DNA of 8,839 nt from Alphaproteobacteria bacterium (GTDB lineage Bacteria > Pseudomonadota > Alphaproteobacteria > Rs-D84), in the NCBI GenBank assembly GCA_017642565.1, contig JAGCOU010000029.1, positions 1-8,839 of the forward strand, in the 5' to 3' direction. A program made the translations under genes and the position numbers. Within the stretch, counting starts at the first letter, position 1. The number at the start of each line of letters is the position of its first letter. The notes under the pieces were generated by a model, which did not search any database, was not told where the DNA came from, and worked only from the letters and a program-made list of their open reading frames with translations. This document shows, in pieces, positions 7,123 to 8,839 of this stretch.

Positions 7123-8839
7123 TTTCACAGCCTTTTCAAAATCGTCTTCGGTCCAAATTGTTATCCCCAACTTTTGTGCATCAGTCAACTTAGACCCTGC
7201 CGCTGCGCCTGCGATAACAATATCAGTTTTTGCGGAAACACTGCTTTGCGGTTTTGCGCCCATGCGTTCCAAAATTTCTTTGGCTTCATCGCGAGTATAT
7301 TTAGTAAGTGTTCCTGTTAACACAACGCGCTTACCGTTCAAAAGACTGTTTTCTACAATTTTTATCTCTGGATTTTTTACATTTATATATTGCAACAAAT
7401 TATCGAGCGCCGCAGCCGAATGTTCATCAGCAAAGAAAGAAACTATTTCATGCGCCATCACTTCGCCTATGCCGTCTATTTCAATCAATCGAGATTCCGT
7501 AGCACTGCGCAACGCAGGCAAAGATTTAAATTCTCGCGCCAATATTTTCGCAGTGACTTCGCCGACATCAGGTATACCAATAGCATAAATCAAACGATGT
7601 AAATCTACATTTCTGGCTTTTTCAATCGCGGCATTTAAATTAGAAACTGATTTTGCACCGAAACCATCCATATCACGCAACTGGGCGCCATGTTTTTCAA
7701 TCAAAGTAAATATATCAGCAGCCTGCATCACCCACTTTAAACTTGTGAACAATTCAATTTGTTTGGTGCCAATTCCTTCGATATCAAAAGCGTGTCTTGA
7801 TACAAAATGTTCGAGTTCCCCGCGGATTTGCGCAGGACAAGACAAAGAATTCACACATCGCCGTGCCACAGCGCCACTTTCTTGGACCACTGCGCCACCA
7901 CATACCGGGCAAATATCAGGGAACACAAACGGCAAAGAACTATTGTCACTTTCTGCGACAGCAACAATTTGCGGAATAACATCGCCAGCCCTTTGGACAA
8001 CAACCTTGTCGCCAATGCGAACATTAAGACGCGATATTTCATCAGCGTTATGTAATGTAGCACGCGACACCAAAACACCCCCGATATTAATAGGTTCTAA
8101 CTCTGCGACAGGTGTTAAAACGCCAGTGCGACCAACCTGAATAGTAATACCGTTTAATCGTGTTATACCACGCGCCGCAGGGAATTTATAAGCGATTTCC
8201 CAACGCGGACTGTTTGCGCGCGAGCCCATTTTTTCTTGGGTTGCGACAGAATTAACCTTAATAACAAGACCGTCTATGTCAAAAGGGATTTCATCTCTGT
8301 GCAACATAACATCGTTGTATATATCTTGAACTTCATCCACACTGTGAACAAGATGAGCCCACTGACGCGTAGTTTTAAAACCCCAAGATTCGAGTTTATC
8401 GAAAAATTCAGCCTGACTCGCCCAATCACGCGAAGATAAATCACCATAAGTATAACCAAACGCGCTGAGCTTTCGTGATGCAGTAATTGCTGGATTTAAT
8501 TGACGCAACGAACCAGCCGCAGCATTTCTTGGATTTGCAAATTTCTTTGATGAATTTTCATTTAACGCGATAAAATCTGCGCGTGCCATATAAACTTCGC
8601 CACGAACTTCCACAACCTCTGGATAATCGCCAGAAAGTTTTTGTGGAATATCCGCAATGGTTTTAAGGTTGGCGGTAATATCTTCGCCCATTGTTCCGCT
8701 TCCCCTTGTAAGCCCGCGCACAAAAACACCGTTTTCATAACGCGCAGCAAAAGAAAGCCCATCAACCTTTAATTCAACGAACAAATCTTTGGTGCTGAGT
8801 TTATTAAACCAATCGCGCACTTCGTTTTCATTAAACACA
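7120..8839 (-). CDS. ligA: NAD+-dependent DNA ligase LigA, missing N-terminal ~84 residues (runs off right edge)
   Basis: LigA seals nicks between Okazaki fragments and after excision repair, using NAD+ to adenylate its lysine. The visible part has 572 residues. Its first whole codon is GTG at 8838, an internal valine in the conserved NVF stretch and not the start. By comparison with E. coli LigA (671 residues, catalytic Lys115) about 84 residues, including the NAD+-binding Ia domain, lie outside the window. Counting from that valine: KVDG with the adenylated lysine (24-27), GEVYMA (80-85), FANPRNAAAGSLRQL (100-114), DGLVIKVN (189-196), the OB-fold with VGRTGVLTPVA (235-245), a four-cysteine zinc finger at Cys310, 313, 328 and 334 with the same spacing as in E. 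coli, helix-hairpin-helix repeats (about 340-485), and a BRCT domain (about 496-572). All residues expected for activity are present in the visible part. It is the first visible gene of a likely operon with the PBP gene. Confidence 0.97.
   Translation of the reverse strand, partial: VFNENEVRDWFNKLSTKDLFVELKVDGLSFAARYENGVFVRGLTRGSGTMGEDITANLKTIADIPQKLSGDYPEVVEVRGEVYMARADFIALNENSSKKFANPRNAAAGSLRQLNPAITASRKLSAFGYTYGDLSSRDWASQAEFFDKLESWGFKTTRQWAHLVHSVDEVQDIYNDVMLHRDEIPFDIDGLVIKVNSVATQEKMGSRANSPRWEIAYKFPAARGITRLNGITIQVGRTGVLTPVAELEPINIGGVLVSRATLHNADEISRLNVRIGDKVVVQRAGDVIPQIVAVAESDNSSLPFVFPDICPVCGGAVVQESGAVARRCVNSLSCPAQIRGELEHFVSRHAFDIEGIGTKQIELFTSLKWVMQAADIFTLIEKHGAQLRDMDGFGAKSVSNLNAAIEKARNVDLHRLIYAIGIPDVGEVTAKILAREFKSLPALRSATESRLIEIDGIGEVMAHEIVSFFADEHSAAALDNLLQYINVKNPEIKIVENSLLNGKRVVLTGTLTKYTRDEAKEILERMGAKPQSSVSAKTDIVIAGAAAGSKLTDAQKLGITIWTEDDFEKAVK

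Noticed and set aside
7073..7588. 171-codon plus-strand frame opposite ligA
   Set aside because: It is antisense to the conserved helix-hairpin-helix and BRCT regions of LigA and reads as low-complexity Ser/Ala-rich shadow sequence.
8836..8838. GTG at the right edge as the ligA start
   Set aside because: It encodes the valine of the conserved NVF stretch about 30 residues before the catalytic lysine region. The true start is outside the window.
1..8839. Mobile element, CRISPR array, toxin-antitoxin or defence system
   Set aside because: I found no transposase or integrase, no regularly spaced repeats, no terminal inverted repeats and no defence-type domains. Apart from the orphan gene, the coding content is housekeeping or envelope-related.

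Overview
This window carries six protein-coding genes, and five of them are on the minus strand. The gene set suggests a proteobacterium, most likely an alphaproteobacterium. It includes an RNase E with an acidic insertion in its S1 domain, an NAD+-dependent DNA ligase, a compact class A penicillin-binding protein and an MsbA-type ABC exporter. The base composition is low to moderate in GC: a few hand-counted 60-base stretches gave about 33-48%. The lineage is an inference from protein character; there is no rRNA in the window. Tryptophan codons checked in ligA are TGG, the genes end in TAA or TAG, and nothing suggests UGA recoding.

Right block (minus strand, 8839 down to 3475): the ligA gene enters from the right edge without its first ~84 codons. 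It is followed after 9 bases by a bifunctional transglycosylase/transpeptidase (class A PBP) whose ribosome binding site overlaps the ligA stop codon. After a 63-base gap comes an ABC exporter half-transporter, which has a possible promoter of its own. The block links DNA ligation with envelope assembly: the PBP builds peptidoglycan outside the inner membrane and the exporter probably moves a lipid or drug-like substrate.

Middle (2119-3474): one plus-strand gene encodes a 397-residue soluble protein with a helical N-terminal part and a long C-terminal coiled coil that I do not recognise. It has its own promoter (TTGAAT-17-TAAAAT), a strong ribosome binding site and a terminator shared with the convergent ABC gene. 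Its sampled base composition is lower in GC than most neighbouring stretches sampled. It is the only gene of unknown function here.

Left block (minus strand, 2118 down to 1): a polytopic membrane protein of the YbhN / lysylphosphatidylglycerol flippase-like family is divergent from the orphan gene. After 210 bases comes the start of rne (RNase E), which runs off the left edge. That 210-base gap holds a promoter-like pair and a ~160-base rne leader with two clear stem-loops, which resembles in layout the autoregulatory leader known for E. coli rne. I saw no mobile element, CRISPR array, tRNA or rRNA. Apart from the orphan gene and the rne leader, this is an ordinary housekeeping region.
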